Origin: JAAYTD01 sp964472015
GTDB taxonomy: Bacteria > Bacteroidota > Ignavibacteria > Kapaibacteriales > UBA2268
NCBI GenBank assembly: GCA_964472015.1
Contig: CAYYIP010000010.1
Coordinates: forward strand, 1 to 64,000
DNA length: 64,000 nt
Reading direction: 5' to 3'
Part shown: positions 48,745 to 56,994 of the stretch, in pieces
How positions within the stretch are numbered: position 1 is the stretch's first letter
Layout: every line of letters begins with the position of its first letter
The notes under the pieces: generated by a model
What the model saw: the letters and a program-made list of their open reading frames with translations, nothing else
Database searches by the model: none
Told to the model about the DNA's origin: nothing
Position numbers and translations under genes: made by a program

Positions 48745-48839
48745 TTGTTCGAACAACGAAGGATGTTGTTAAAATGTCAGAAAGAGAAAAGGATACAAGC
48801 AATATTTCGGTTTACACAGCCTATATATACTTAACTTAA
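48745..48839 (+). other. Overlapping inverted repeats and short open frame
   Basis: The palindrome TTGTTCGAACAA (48745-48756) overlaps AACAAC-GAAGGAT-GTTGTT (48752-48770), so only one of the two hairpins can form at a time. The second holds a GAAGGA Shine-Dalgarno-like loop. An open frame follows from ATG 48774 to 48839 (MSEREKDTSNISVYTAYIYLT), and the same frame is open upstream to about 48741. Its base use is less A/T-rich than its surroundings. It could be a tiny peptide gene or the remnant of a lost gene. No homologue is recognised. Confidence 0.3.
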
Positions 48840-48848
48840 CTATAAAAT

Positions 48849-48898
48849 TTATTTTTGTATTTATGAAAAATATAATTATTTTTGTATTTATGAAAAAT
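48849..48898 (+). promoter_or_regulatory. Tandem-duplicated promoter element of tRNA-Leu
   Basis: A 23-bp sequence occurs twice without mismatch (48849-48871 and 48876-48898, 4 bp apart). Each copy contains TATTTTTG (48850-48857 and 48877-48884). The TTTG of the first copy (48854-48857) lies exactly 19 nt before the -7 box of the second, making a complete promoter. Transcription would start near 48891, about 20 nt before the tRNA. Confidence 0.55.
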
Positions 48899-48911
48899 TT
48901 ATAAAACGAAT

Positions 48912-48993
48912 GCGGGCATGGCGAAATTGGCAGACGCACTAGACTTAGGATCTAGCGGGGCAACCCTTGGGAGTTCAAGTCTCCCTGCCCGTA
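48912..48993 (+). tRNA. tRNA-Leu (anticodon UAG)
   Basis: An 82-nt class II tRNA. The acceptor stem is GCGGGCA/TGCCCGT (terminal G-U), with discriminator A. The anticodon stem is CTAGA/TCTAG with loop CTTAGGA and anticodon TAG (48946-48948). The long variable arm GCGGGGCAACCCTTGG and the T-arm with GTTCAAGTC are typical of tRNA-Leu. The CCA end is not encoded (ACATT follows), so it must be added enzymatically. UAG reads CUA/CUG and, with an unmodified wobble U, possibly the whole CUN box. Confidence 0.96.
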
Positions 48994-49025
48994 CATTATT
49001 ATTAAAGTAAAAATTAAAATTAAAG

Positions 49026-50393
49026 TTGGATATAAAATTGGATACTACATTAAATACAATAAGTGATTGTAAACGTGAATTAGTTATTACTCTTTCATAT
49101 GAAGAATTTTCTAAGTTTTATACTGAAACACTTAATAAATATAAAAAGCAAATAAAAATGCCAGGCTTTAGACAAGGCAAAGTTCCAGCTAATATTATTA
49201 TTAGTAAATATGGAAAGGAAATAACTTTTGAGAGCGATGAAAATGCTATAAATTCGAGCTTTGGTGATTATATAAAAAATAATGAGAATTTACATATGGT
49301 TGGTCGTCCTGCAATAATGGACATTAAACATTCAGAAGATAAGTCTCATATTTATAAAGTAGAATTTGAAGTTATTCCCGATTTTGAACTTAAAGATTAT
49401 AAATCACTTGTTGTAGAAGAGCCGGTTCATAGAGTTACAGATGAAGAAGTTGAAAAATCTTTAACTGATTTAACTTATAAAATGGCAGATCGTTCAGCTA
49501 TAGAAAAAATAGAAGATTTTGATGTTCAAGTTGTTGTTGATTCTTTTGCAGTCAAAGATGGTACTAAAGAAATAGATATGGAAAAAGCTATAGACAAGTC
49601 TATTCCTATTGAATTAAAAAATGTTGATTTTAAAGATATTTTCTTAAACGCGAAAGTTGGCTCTCAATTACTTTATGAATATAATGATGGCAAGTCTTAT
49701 GAATACTTTGTTGTAAAAGAAATTTATAAAGTTACTCCAGCAACAATTAATGAAGAATTTATAAAAAAAGTAAGTAATAATAAATTTGATAATATAGAAG
49801 ATTATAAACAAGAAATTAGTTTTATGTTGCAAAAACAATGGGATGATAGAAGTCGTGAAGAATTAAAGATTCAAGTTTATGATAAATTAATTGATATGCA
49901 TTCTGATTTTAATATTCCTGATGCTTTGTTAACTGTTGCAAAAGACCAATTGATTGAAAATTTTAAGAAGCAAAAAATTGATTTGAATAATAAACATATT
50001 CAAGATTACATAAGTAGTCAAAGTGAAAAGTTAACAAGAATAGAAATTATTTTAAATAAAATAACTGAAAAAGAATCTATAAAAGTTGAAGACTTTGATA
50101 TAGAGAATTTTATTGATAAATATTATTCTCAATATTTTGGTTCTGAAGTAGATAAGGCCCCACTTGTACAACATATACGTAAAGATGAACAAGCATTGGC
50201 ATCTATATTAAAAGAAAAAATTGTTGATTTTATACTTGATTTTACAACTACCGAAGAAATAGATTTTGAAGCTTATGAAGCTAAATTAAAGGCAGAAGTT
50301 GATAAGGAAATTGCAGACGAAAAAAATAAAGAGGTTTTAGCTAAAAAAGAAAATATTGATAGTGATAAAACTAATGATGATTCACAAAAATAA
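49026..50393 (+). CDS. tig: Trigger factor (ribosome-associated chaperone)
   Basis: A 455-residue chaperone and peptidyl-prolyl isomerase-type protein. The ribosome-binding signature PGFRQGKVP is at about residues 44-52 in the N-terminal domain. A degenerate middle domain (about 150-235) and a long helical C-terminal substrate-binding region ending in a Lys/Glu-rich tail follow. No ATG occurs before residue ~43 (49152), which would remove most of the ribosome-binding domain, so the start must be a non-ATG codon: TTG at 49026 (or in-frame TTG at 49038). It lies 32 nt after tRNA-Leu and may be co-transcribed with it. Confidence 0.9.
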   Translation: MDIKLDTTLNTISDCKRELVITLSYEEFSKFYTETLNKYKKQIKMPGFRQGKVPANIIISKYGKEITFESDENAINSSFGDYIKNNENLHMVGRPAIMDIKHSEDKSHIYKVEFEVIPDFELKDYKSLVVEEPVHRVTDEEVEKSLTDLTYKMADRSAIEKIEDFDVQVVVDSFAVKDGTKEIDMEKAIDKSIPIELKNVDFKDIFLNAKVGSQLLYEYNDGKSYEYFVVKEIYKVTPATINEEFIKKVSNNKFDNIEDYKQEISFMLQKQWDDRSREELKIQVYDKLIDMHSDFNIPDALLTVAKDQLIENFKKQKIDLNNKHIQDYISSQSEKLTRIEIILNKITEKESIKVEDFDIENFIDKYYSQYFGSEVDKAPLVQHIRKDEQALASILKEKIVDFILDFTTTEEIDFEAYEAKLKAEVDKEIADEKNKEVLAKKENIDSDKTNDDSQK

Positions 50394-50572
50394 TTATCAT
50401 TAAAAATTTCAAATTTTAATATTAACTATATTTAAGTATGTATAAAAGCAATAAAAAGATTATTCAGTTAGAAGTTATGTTTCAAAAAAATTGATTTACT
50501 ATTTGATTTAATTTGCATATTATAATTTAAATACAATATATTGATTAAACATTTATTTTAATTATTTTAATT

Positions 50573-51229
50573 ATGAAAACTATAAAATTTTTAACCTTAC
50601 TTTCTATTGCTACTGTATTTATTTTAAGTGGATGCTCCCTTTTTCAAAGATTTTCACAAGAAGTAAATAATATTTCTAAATTACAATTTAAACTTGATCA
50701 AGTAAATAATTTTACACTTAATTCAGTTAAGTTATCAAATATTAGTAAAGTAAGTGATATAAGTGCAATGGATATTATGTCACTTACAAAAGCTATTTCC
50801 AACAAATATCTACCTGTTAATTTTACTCTAAATGTTATAGCTTCTAATCCTAATAAAGTAACATCAAGAACATCAACTTCTAATGATGCTAACAATACAT
50901 CGAATTTTGATGCAATTATTGAAAATATTAGTTGGGTATTATATATAGATAATGTTGAAACTGTAAATGGTATTGTTTCTACACCTATAAAAGTACCTAA
51001 TAATAGTTCTTCAACAATAATACCGGTAAACATTAATTTAGATTTATATAAATTTTTTGGAGATAAAGGATTAGAAAATATAATTAATATGGCATTGGCT
51101 ATTGGCGGAGTAAAAGGTTCTTCATCAAGATTAGCATTGAAAGCAAAACCTACAATAAAAATAGGCGGTTTTTCTATTCCTTATCCAAATTACATTACTA
51201 TTGTAAATACAGAATTCCGTGACAAGTAA
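50573..51229 (+). CDS. Lipoprotein with LEA14-like (WHy) domain
   Basis: A 218-residue protein with a lipoprotein signal (MKTIKFLTLLSIATVFILSGC, Cys21). The mature part shows the pattern of LEA type 2/WHy domains: KLDQVNNFTLNSVKLSNIS, then VNFTLNVIASNPNK, an exposed polar linker, NISWVLYIDNVETVNGIVSTPIKVPNNSSSTIIPVNINLDL. The C-terminus ends in a beta-hairpin (IKIGGFSIPYPNYITIV). Related lipoproteins are common in Bacteroidota but have no assigned function. It stands alone with 179 bp upstream and 89 bp downstream. Confidence 0.72.
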   Translation: MKTIKFLTLLSIATVFILSGCSLFQRFSQEVNNISKLQFKLDQVNNFTLNSVKLSNISKVSDISAMDIMSLTKAISNKYLPVNFTLNVIASNPNKVTSRTSTSNDANNTSNFDAIIENISWVLYIDNVETVNGIVSTPIKVPNNSSSTIIPVNINLDLYKFFGDKGLENIINMALAIGGVKGSSSRLALKAKPTIKIGGFSIPYPNYITIVNTEFRDK

Positions 51230-51318
51230 CTTATTTATATATAAGTTATTTTGTTTATTAATTTATTTAAGGTATATTATATAAATATATTTATATTTTT
51301 TTAAGAGATATATTATAA

Positions 51319-52329
51319 ATGTTTTTATTTTTAGTTATTTGCTTCCTTCTTATTATAAGTTTTTTTATTGCTTTTATGAATGGAGCAATTACTGATCTTA
51401 CACAAGAAAAATATAATGCCGTTTTAGAGAATCAGCCAGATATTATTTTGAAAAAAATATGGGATCAATATAATGAAATAAATTTGTCCTTAATTTTTCT
51501 AAATATATTCTTTTTATCTATTTCTTTTTGTCTTTTAGGTAGTTTTATTGATATTAATGATATAAAATTAATATTAATATTATTTGTAAGTATAATTGGA
51601 ATTATATTTTTTGATGTACTTTTCTTTTTTCTTGGGAAAAGATTTGCAAGTAAAATTATAGGAAATTTATCAAAAATTATATATTTTACAACTATTATTT
51701 TTGTTCCTATTATTATATATTTTAATAATTTATTTATTAAAATATCGGGAAAAGATAATAAAGATACTACAATGGCTGATATTACAGATCTTGTAGAAGA
51801 AGCGCATGAAGAAGGCGAATTAGAAGCAGGCGAATATAGATTATTAAAAAATATTATGAGTTTTAATGATATTTTTGTTTCAACTATAATGACGCCTCGT
51901 ATTGTAATGTTTTCTTGTGATGCAAATATAACGGTTGCAGAGGCAATAAAAATTCCTGAACTACAAATGTATTCAAGGTTTCCTATTTGGGAAGGGGATT
52001 CTATTGATGATGAAGTTTTAGGTTATGTTACAACGAAAGAAGTTTTTAGTGCAGCATTAAATAATCAATTAGATTATACATTAAAAACATTTGTAAGAAC
52101 TATTAATTTTATTCCAGAAAATGCAGAATTAGGAAAAACATTAGATACTTTTTTGGCAAATAGAGTGCATCTTATGTTAGTTGTTGATGAATATGGTGGA
52201 ATAGAAGGGCTACTTACACTAGAAGACATTATTGAAGCAATGCTTGGAATGGAAATAATTGATGAGGCTGATAAGATAGTAGATTTAAGAGCTTTTGCAA
52301 GGCGAAAACTTGAACAAAGAATTAAATGA
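51319..52329 (+). CDS. DUF21/CBS-domain membrane protein (CNNM/HlyC-CorC type)
   Basis: A 336-residue membrane protein. The N-terminal DUF21 transmembrane domain (about 1-145) has four hydrophobic segments. An acidic linker with DLVEEAHEEGELEAGEYRLLKNIMSFND follows (described by key residues). The CBS pair begins at MTPRIVMF (about 193) and ends with LMLVVDEYGGIEGLLTLEDIIEAMLG (about 290-315). The C-terminal CorC_HlyC domain found in many family members (about 420 residues) is missing, and the chain ends in a basic tail. Family members are linked to magnesium/cobalt transport. Confidence 0.88.
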   Translation: MFLFLVICFLLIISFFIAFMNGAITDLTQEKYNAVLENQPDIILKKIWDQYNEINLSLIFLNIFFLSISFCLLGSFIDINDIKLILILFVSIIGIIFFDVLFFFLGKRFASKIIGNLSKIIYFTTIIFVPIIIYFNNLFIKISGKDNKDTTMADITDLVEEAHEEGELEAGEYRLLKNIMSFNDIFVSTIMTPRIVMFSCDANITVAEAIKIPELQMYSRFPIWEGDSIDDEVLGYVTTKEVFSAALNNQLDYTLKTFVRTINFIPENAELGKTLDTFLANRVHLMLVVDEYGGIEGLLTLEDIIEAMLGMEIIDEADKIVDLRAFARRKLEQRIK

Positions 52330-52423
52330 TAATTTTAAAATTAAAAAATAATATATTAATAATTAAGATATATATTTAATCAATATATAATTTCTATTTT
52401 TTATTCAAATTTTGAATATATAA

Positions 52424-52431
52424 TATTTTTG
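52424..52431 (+). promoter_or_regulatory. -7 box immediately before the LCP gene
   Basis: TATTTTTG ends 6 nt before the ATG at 52438. If used, transcription would start at or next to the ATG, giving a leaderless or nearly leaderless mRNA. No -33 TTTG is seen at the expected distance. Confidence 0.35.
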
Positions 52432-52437
52432 TATTAT

Positions 52438-53742
52438 ATGAAATTACAACAAGTATATAAAAAAAATAATTTTATAACAATTATAATAATTTTTATTATT
52501 GTGTCTTTAATTATGATTGCTTGTAAAGAAAAAAATAATGACGAAGCAATCACAAAAGAAAAGAATGTAGCAACGGAAACAATTGAAAAAGAAGTTATTG
52601 AACATAATGTAAATGAACCAGAACAATTAGAAGAGTTTGATACTTATGTATATGATCAATCTGAAGTTGATTCTACTGTTGATACATTTAATAGTGAATA
52701 TAAAGAAGTTAATTTTATTATAGATACAACTGCAAATTCACGTAAAAATAAAATTTCAGGTCGTAGAATTAATATTGCAGTAGTTGGAATGGATGCAAGA
52801 GTTGGAACGGCTTCAAAACATGCAGATGCAAATCATCTTATTTCTGTTTTTCCAGAAAGTGGCCATATAGAAATTACGTCTATTCCTCGTGATACATATT
52901 GTGATTTAGGATATGAGGATTCTACAGGACTTAATAAATTAACTATTTGTAGATCAAATAAGGGACGTACAAGATATTTACAAGAATTAGCAAGAATTGC
53001 AAAGGTAGATAAAGTTAATTATTATATGGAGTTTGGATTTTCTCAGGCTATGGGGATTATTGAATTGTTAGGATATAAAAATCCAACAAATACTTTACAA
53101 GTTCTTAGAACTCGTAAAGGTTTTGGTGATGATTACCAGAGATGTTATAATCAAGGTCAGTTTATTCGACAAGCTTTATTAAAACATTTTAATAAATTTA
53201 CAGGAACTTTTGGTAGTATATTTATAAGAGCGGGTTTGTTATTAGTAGAAACAAATTTAACTTATGATGTAGTTTCTGATATTGTTAATAAATTAGAGTC
53301 GTTAAATTTTCCAAAATCAAATGATGTAGTTACTGTTAGAGTACGTCCAGTATTAGGAATTAAATATAAAAATTATGATTTTAGTGATGAGGATAATATT
53401 AATAATTTAGTATCTAAAGTAGAAAAATTTAATAAAAGTCGTTATAAAGGAGAATTAGATACTCCTCAACCTAAGGTTAATGTTGAAAAAAGGTTAAATT
53501 CTATTATAGCACAAGCAGTAAAAGATTCTGCAAAACGACCTGAGCAAGTAATAAATCGAATGAAAAATTATTTTAATCAACGTGCATGGTATCAAGTAAA
53601 AGATAAAGAAGCTCGTATAAAAATAAGAAATGAATTTGGGACTTTATTATATAATGCTTATCTCAAAAAAAACAGATTAAATGAAGCTGCTAATGTAAAA
53701 GAAGTTATTGAAAGTGATAAAGTTTTATTTGATAGTAAATAA
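52438..53742 (+). CDS. LytR-CpsA-Psr (LCP) family lipoprotein
   Basis: A 434-residue protein with a hydrophobic signal (about 11-28) and lipobox MIAC. An acidic spacer of about 80 residues follows, then the LCP domain (about 105-290): RINIAVVGMDARVGT, HADANHLISVFPESGHIEITSIPRDTY with the conserved Arg-Asp, and GFSQAMGIIELLGYKN. LCP proteins transfer lipid-linked glycopolymers to envelope acceptors and are best known from Gram-positive bacteria. FCB members exist but their acceptor is unknown. A lysine/arginine-rich C-terminal extension (about 330-434) is not recognised. ATG 52438 is preferred over TTG 52429, which lies in the promoter box. Confidence 0.8.
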   Translation: MKLQQVYKKNNFITIIIIFIIVSLIMIACKEKNNDEAITKEKNVATETIEKEVIEHNVNEPEQLEEFDTYVYDQSEVDSTVDTFNSEYKEVNFIIDTTANSRKNKISGRRINIAVVGMDARVGTASKHADANHLISVFPESGHIEITSIPRDTYCDLGYEDSTGLNKLTICRSNKGRTRYLQELARIAKVDKVNYYMEFGFSQAMGIIELLGYKNPTNTLQVLRTRKGFGDDYQRCYNQGQFIRQALLKHFNKFTGTFGSIFIRAGLLLVETNLTYDVVSDIVNKLESLNFPKSNDVVTVRVRPVLGIKYKNYDFSDEDNINNLVSKVEKFNKSRYKGELDTPQPKVNVEKRLNSIIAQAVKDSAKRPEQVINRMKNYFNQRAWYQVKDKEARIKIRNEFGTLLYNAYLKKNRLNEAANVKEVIESDKVLFDSK

Positions 53743-53785
53743 TAAAAATATTAATAAATAAAAAAAGAATTAAAAATTAAACAAG

Positions 53786-56152
53786 ATGGCTGAAAAAAAG
53801 ACATTGCTTGTTGTAGAGTCGCCTACAAAAGCGAAAACAATAAATAAATATTTAGGTAAAAATTTTATAGTAGAGGCGTCAGCAGGTCATATTAAAGATT
53901 TGCCTAGTAATAGACTTGGAATTGATATTGAAAACAATTTTAAGCCTCAATATTTGTCTATTAAAACGAAAAAAGTTATTATAGATAAATTAAAAGAATT
54001 AGCTGCTAAATCTGAGAATGTATTAATAGCAACTGATCCTGATAGAGAAGGTGAAGCTATTGCTTGGCATATAGCAGAAGAAATAAAACAGACAAATAAA
54101 AATATAAAAAGAGTTGTTTTTAATGAAATAACAAAGAAGAATATTCTTAAAAATTTAGAAATTCCAAGAGATATAGACTATAAAATGTTTTTGTCTCAAC
54201 AAGCAAGACGTGTTATTGATAGAATAATTGGTTTTAAGTTATCATCATTTGTTTCAAATTCATTATTAACAAAAACTAGTGATTCTTTATCGGCAGGTCG
54301 AGTACAGTCTGTTGCTTTAAGAATGATTTGTGAACGTGAAAAAGAAATACAAGAATTTGAACCAATAGGATATTGGAATATTAAAGCTAATTTTCTGACA
54401 ACCAAAAATGATATTCTTGAGTCTAAACTCGTTGCTTTTGAAGGGATAGATATTAAAAATCCTGTAAATAGTAAAAAAGACAAGAATGCTAAAAAAGAAT
54501 TAGAAAAACATTTTATCAAGACAGAAGAACAAGCATGTAAATTATTAGAGCAAATACAAAAGCAAGATTATAAAATAACTGATATAAAAACTACTAAACC
54601 AAAAGTTTTTATAGAACCACCTTTTACTACAAGTAAATTACAACAAAAAGCATCAACTAAATTAGGATTTTCAAATAAGAAAACAATGCTTTATGCACAA
54701 CTTCTATATGAAGGAATAAATTTAGGAGCAGAAATAGGAACGGTTGGTTTAATAACTTATATGAGGACTGATTCTGTACGTGTTAGTAATGACGCTATAA
54801 ATTCTTGTAGAGAACATATAGAACGTACTTATGGTAAAAAATATTTACCTGATATTCCAAATTATTATTCTAATAGTGCTCAAAGTGGGAATATTCAAGA
54901 TGCGCACGAGGCTATTAGACCTACTACAATGGAATATACACCAGAGTTCGTTGAAAAACATATGCAATTAAATAAGGATAAAGATGTACTTGTTAAGTTA
55001 TATCGTTTAATATATAATAGATTTTTAGCATCTCAAATGAAACCTGCTGTGAAGGAAAAAACTACAGTAATGATTAGTAGTGCTGATAAAAATTTTGTTT
55101 TTGAAGTATCGGGTACTGTTATATTATTTGATGGGCATTTAATAGTTGAAGATATAGATAAAGTTAATAAAAATAGTGGAAAAGATAAAAACAATGAAAG
55201 TGAGGACATCGAAAAACATTTACCTAAATATTTAGAGAAATCCCAACCTGTTTTTATGAGTAATTGTAATAAAATACAGTCGCAAACATATCCACCTTAT
55301 AGATATAATTCTGCTACTCTAGTAGCGGAGCTTGAGAAAAAGGGTATAGGACGTCCAAGTACTTATGCGCAAATAGTATCAACTTTGACTGATAAAAAGT
55401 ATGCATTATTAGAAAATAAAGTCTTTGTACCAACTGATATCGGATTTAGTATAGTAGATGTTTTATTGAAAAATTTTAATATATTTGAATATGACTATAC
55501 AAAGAATATGGAAACAGATCTTGATAGTATTGCTGATGGAAAAATAACTTATGAAGAATTATTAAGAGAATTTTATACGCCTTTTTCTAAAGACTTAGAA
55601 GCAGCAATTGAAAATAAAAAAGAAGAGCCTGATGCAATAAAATGTGTTTTATGTGGGGGTGATATGCTTATAAAGGTTAGTAGAAATGGCAGATTCCTTG
55701 GTTGTTCTAACTATCCTGAATGTAAGAATACTAAACCGCTTCCTGTAAAAGAAGCAGAAAAAGTAGAGCCTGTTATTGCAGAAAAAGTACAATGTCCGGA
55801 ATGTGGTAGTCCTATGTATATTCGTAATAGTAAGTATGGAAAATTTTATGGATGTGTTAATTATCCAAATTGTAAAGGAACTTTAAAATATACCTCAGAA
55901 GTGCAATGTCCAAAGTGCAAAGATGGTACAATTATAACGAGATATTCGCCAAGAACTAAAAAAACTTTTTGGGGTTGTTCTAATTATCCTGAATGTAAAT
56001 TTTTAATAAACAATGAACCTGTTAATATTAAATGTAAGAATCCTGAATGTAATAGTACTTTTATGGAAATAAGGTTAAGGAAAGTAGAAGATAAATATGA
56101 AAAATATTTGTTGTGTCCAAAATGTAAAAAAGAAGAAGAAATAGAACAGTAA
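53786..56152 (+). CDS. topA: DNA topoisomerase I
   Basis: A 788-residue type IA topoisomerase that relaxes negative supercoils. The N-terminal Toprim domain has LLVVESPTKAKTINKYLG and IATDPDREGEAIAWH. The active-site tyrosine is Tyr325 in GLITYMRTDSVRVSN. GIGRPSTYAQIVSTL is conserved. The C-terminus carries three Cys4 zinc ribbons of the type CxxCGG..GRFLGCSNYPEC (about 615-645, 670-700, 708-740) and a fourth, shorter Cys pair set (CKNPEC...CPKC, about 750-782). Length is normal. It is 43 nt after the LCP gene. Confidence 0.97.
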   Translation: MAEKKTLLVVESPTKAKTINKYLGKNFIVEASAGHIKDLPSNRLGIDIENNFKPQYLSIKTKKVIIDKLKELAAKSENVLIATDPDREGEAIAWHIAEEIKQTNKNIKRVVFNEITKKNILKNLEIPRDIDYKMFLSQQARRVIDRIIGFKLSSFVSNSLLTKTSDSLSAGRVQSVALRMICEREKEIQEFEPIGYWNIKANFLTTKNDILESKLVAFEGIDIKNPVNSKKDKNAKKELEKHFIKTEEQACKLLEQIQKQDYKITDIKTTKPKVFIEPPFTTSKLQQKASTKLGFSNKKTMLYAQLLYEGINLGAEIGTVGLITYMRTDSVRVSNDAINSCREHIERTYGKKYLPDIPNYYSNSAQSGNIQDAHEAIRPTTMEYTPEFVEKHMQLNKDKDVLVKLYRLIYNRFLASQMKPAVKEKTTVMISSADKNFVFEVSGTVILFDGHLIVEDIDKVNKNSGKDKNNESEDIEKHLPKYLEKSQPVFMSNCNKIQSQTYPPYRYNSATLVAELEKKGIGRPSTYAQIVSTLTDKKYALLENKVFVPTDIGFSIVDVLLKNFNIFEYDYTKNMETDLDSIADGKITYEELLREFYTPFSKDLEAAIENKKEEPDAIKCVLCGGDMLIKVSRNGRFLGCSNYPECKNTKPLPVKEAEKVEPVIAEKVQCPECGSPMYIRNSKYGKFYGCVNYPNCKGTLKYTSEVQCPKCKDGTIITRYSPRTKKTFWGCSNYPECKFLINNEPVNIKCKNPECNSTFMEIRLRKVEDKYEKYLLCPKCKKEEEIEQ

Positions 56153-56181
56153 GATAAAAATAATTAATGATTAATATAATT

Positions 56182-56212
56182 AAAAAAAGCAGAGTATCCC
56201 TCTGCTTTTTTT
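56182..56212. terminator. Bidirectional terminator between topA and greA
   Basis: Arms AAAAAAAGCAGAG (56182-56194) and CTCTGCTTTTTTT (56200-56212) with loop TATCC serve the convergent topA and greA genes. Confidence 0.92.
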
Positions 56213-56227
56213 ATACTATATCTTATA

Positions 56228-56704
56228 TTAGATCTTTTCTATTTTTAATATTTCAAATTTATTTACAAGTCCGATAGGAGTTTTTAATTCAAAAATATCA
56301 CCAATACATTTGCCAAGCATTGCTTTTCCTAAGGGTGATGTTACAGCTATTTTATTTTGTTCAAAATCTGCTTCTACATCACTGACCAATGAATAAATAT
56401 GTATTTTTTTAGTTTTCAGGTTTTTTATTGTAACTTTTGATAAAATATATACTTTATCTGTAGGAAAATCATTAGCAGATATAATTTGAGATTTAGAAAG
56501 TAACTCGCTAAGATTGCTAATTTTTAATTCAAGTAAACCTTGTTCTTCTTTGGCTGCATCATAGTCAGCATTTTCAGACAAATCGCCATGAGAACGTGCA
56601 TCAGCTATTTTTTGCGCTATTTCTCTACGTGCAACAGTTACTAGATAGAGATATTCTTCTTCCATCTCTTTTATTTTTTCTTTAGTAAGGTATACTGTAG
56701 ACAT
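56228..56704 (-). CDS. greA: Transcription elongation factor GreA
   Basis: A 158-residue factor that rescues backtracked RNA polymerase by stimulating transcript cleavage. The N-terminal coiled coil contains the acidic tip DARSHGDLSENADYDAAKEEQGLLE (key residues D, E near 41-47). The C-terminal FKBP-like domain has ISVTSPLGKAMLGK-type residues (AVTSPLGKAMLGKCIGDIFELKTP). Length is canonical. GGAG lies about 11 nt before the ATG. A complete promoter and a leader hairpin lie upstream. It is close in the genome to topA but convergent with it. Confidence 0.96.
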   Translation of the reverse strand: MSTVYLTKEKIKEMEEEYLYLVTVARREIAQKIADARSHGDLSENADYDAAKEEQGLLELKISNLSELLSKSQIISANDFPTDKVYILSKVTIKNLKTKKIHIYSLVSDVEADFEQNKIAVTSPLGKAMLGKCIGDIFELKTPIGLVNKFEILKIEKI

Positions 56705-56732
56705 TATAAAATTAACTCCATTTTAACAATAA

Positions 56733-56783
56733 AAAGAAACCTTCTCACTTCATTTATTTGTGAAGTCAGAAGATTTCTATCAA
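56733..56783 (-). promoter_or_regulatory. Leader hairpin of greA (attenuator-like)
   Basis: AGAAA/TTTCT, CTTCT/AGAAG and ACTTCA/TGAAGT form a 16-bp stem with two mismatches and an 8-nt loop. On the minus strand it is followed by TTTCTTTTTATT. It lies between the greA promoter (-7 box 56790-56797) and the greA ATG. It therefore looks like an early terminator inside the leader. It could also terminate transcripts from the GH13-like gene. Confidence 0.5.
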
Positions 56784-56789
56784 AAGAAA

Positions 56790-56820
56790 CAAAATTACAA
56801 CATTTTTATTTATATTCAAA
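56790..56820 (-). promoter_or_regulatory. Promoter of greA (TTTG-N19-TAATTTTG)
   Basis: On the minus strand, TTTG (56817-56820) and TAATTTTG (56790-56797) are 19 nt apart, a full match to the Bacteroidota consensus. The predicted start is near 56783, giving an 80-nt leader. Confidence 0.6.
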
Positions 56821-56929
56821 AATAACATTTTTTTTTTTAATAACAAAGGAAAATTTATCAATTATAAAAATAGTCATACATTGTATTTATTGTAATATTG
56901 AGTTTATTTAAATACAGTGGGTGTAAAAA

Positions 56930-56956
56930 AATATGACTTAATTAAGCCGTCAAAAA
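56930..56956 (-). terminator. Possible terminator of the GH13-like gene
   Basis: A short stem around CTTAATTAAG (extended by a G-U and a G-C pair) has A/T runs on both sides, about 40 nt past the minus-strand stop. The stem is weak. Confidence 0.3.
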
Positions 56957-56994
56957 AAGATTCAATTATATAATATATTTTATAATAATAATTT

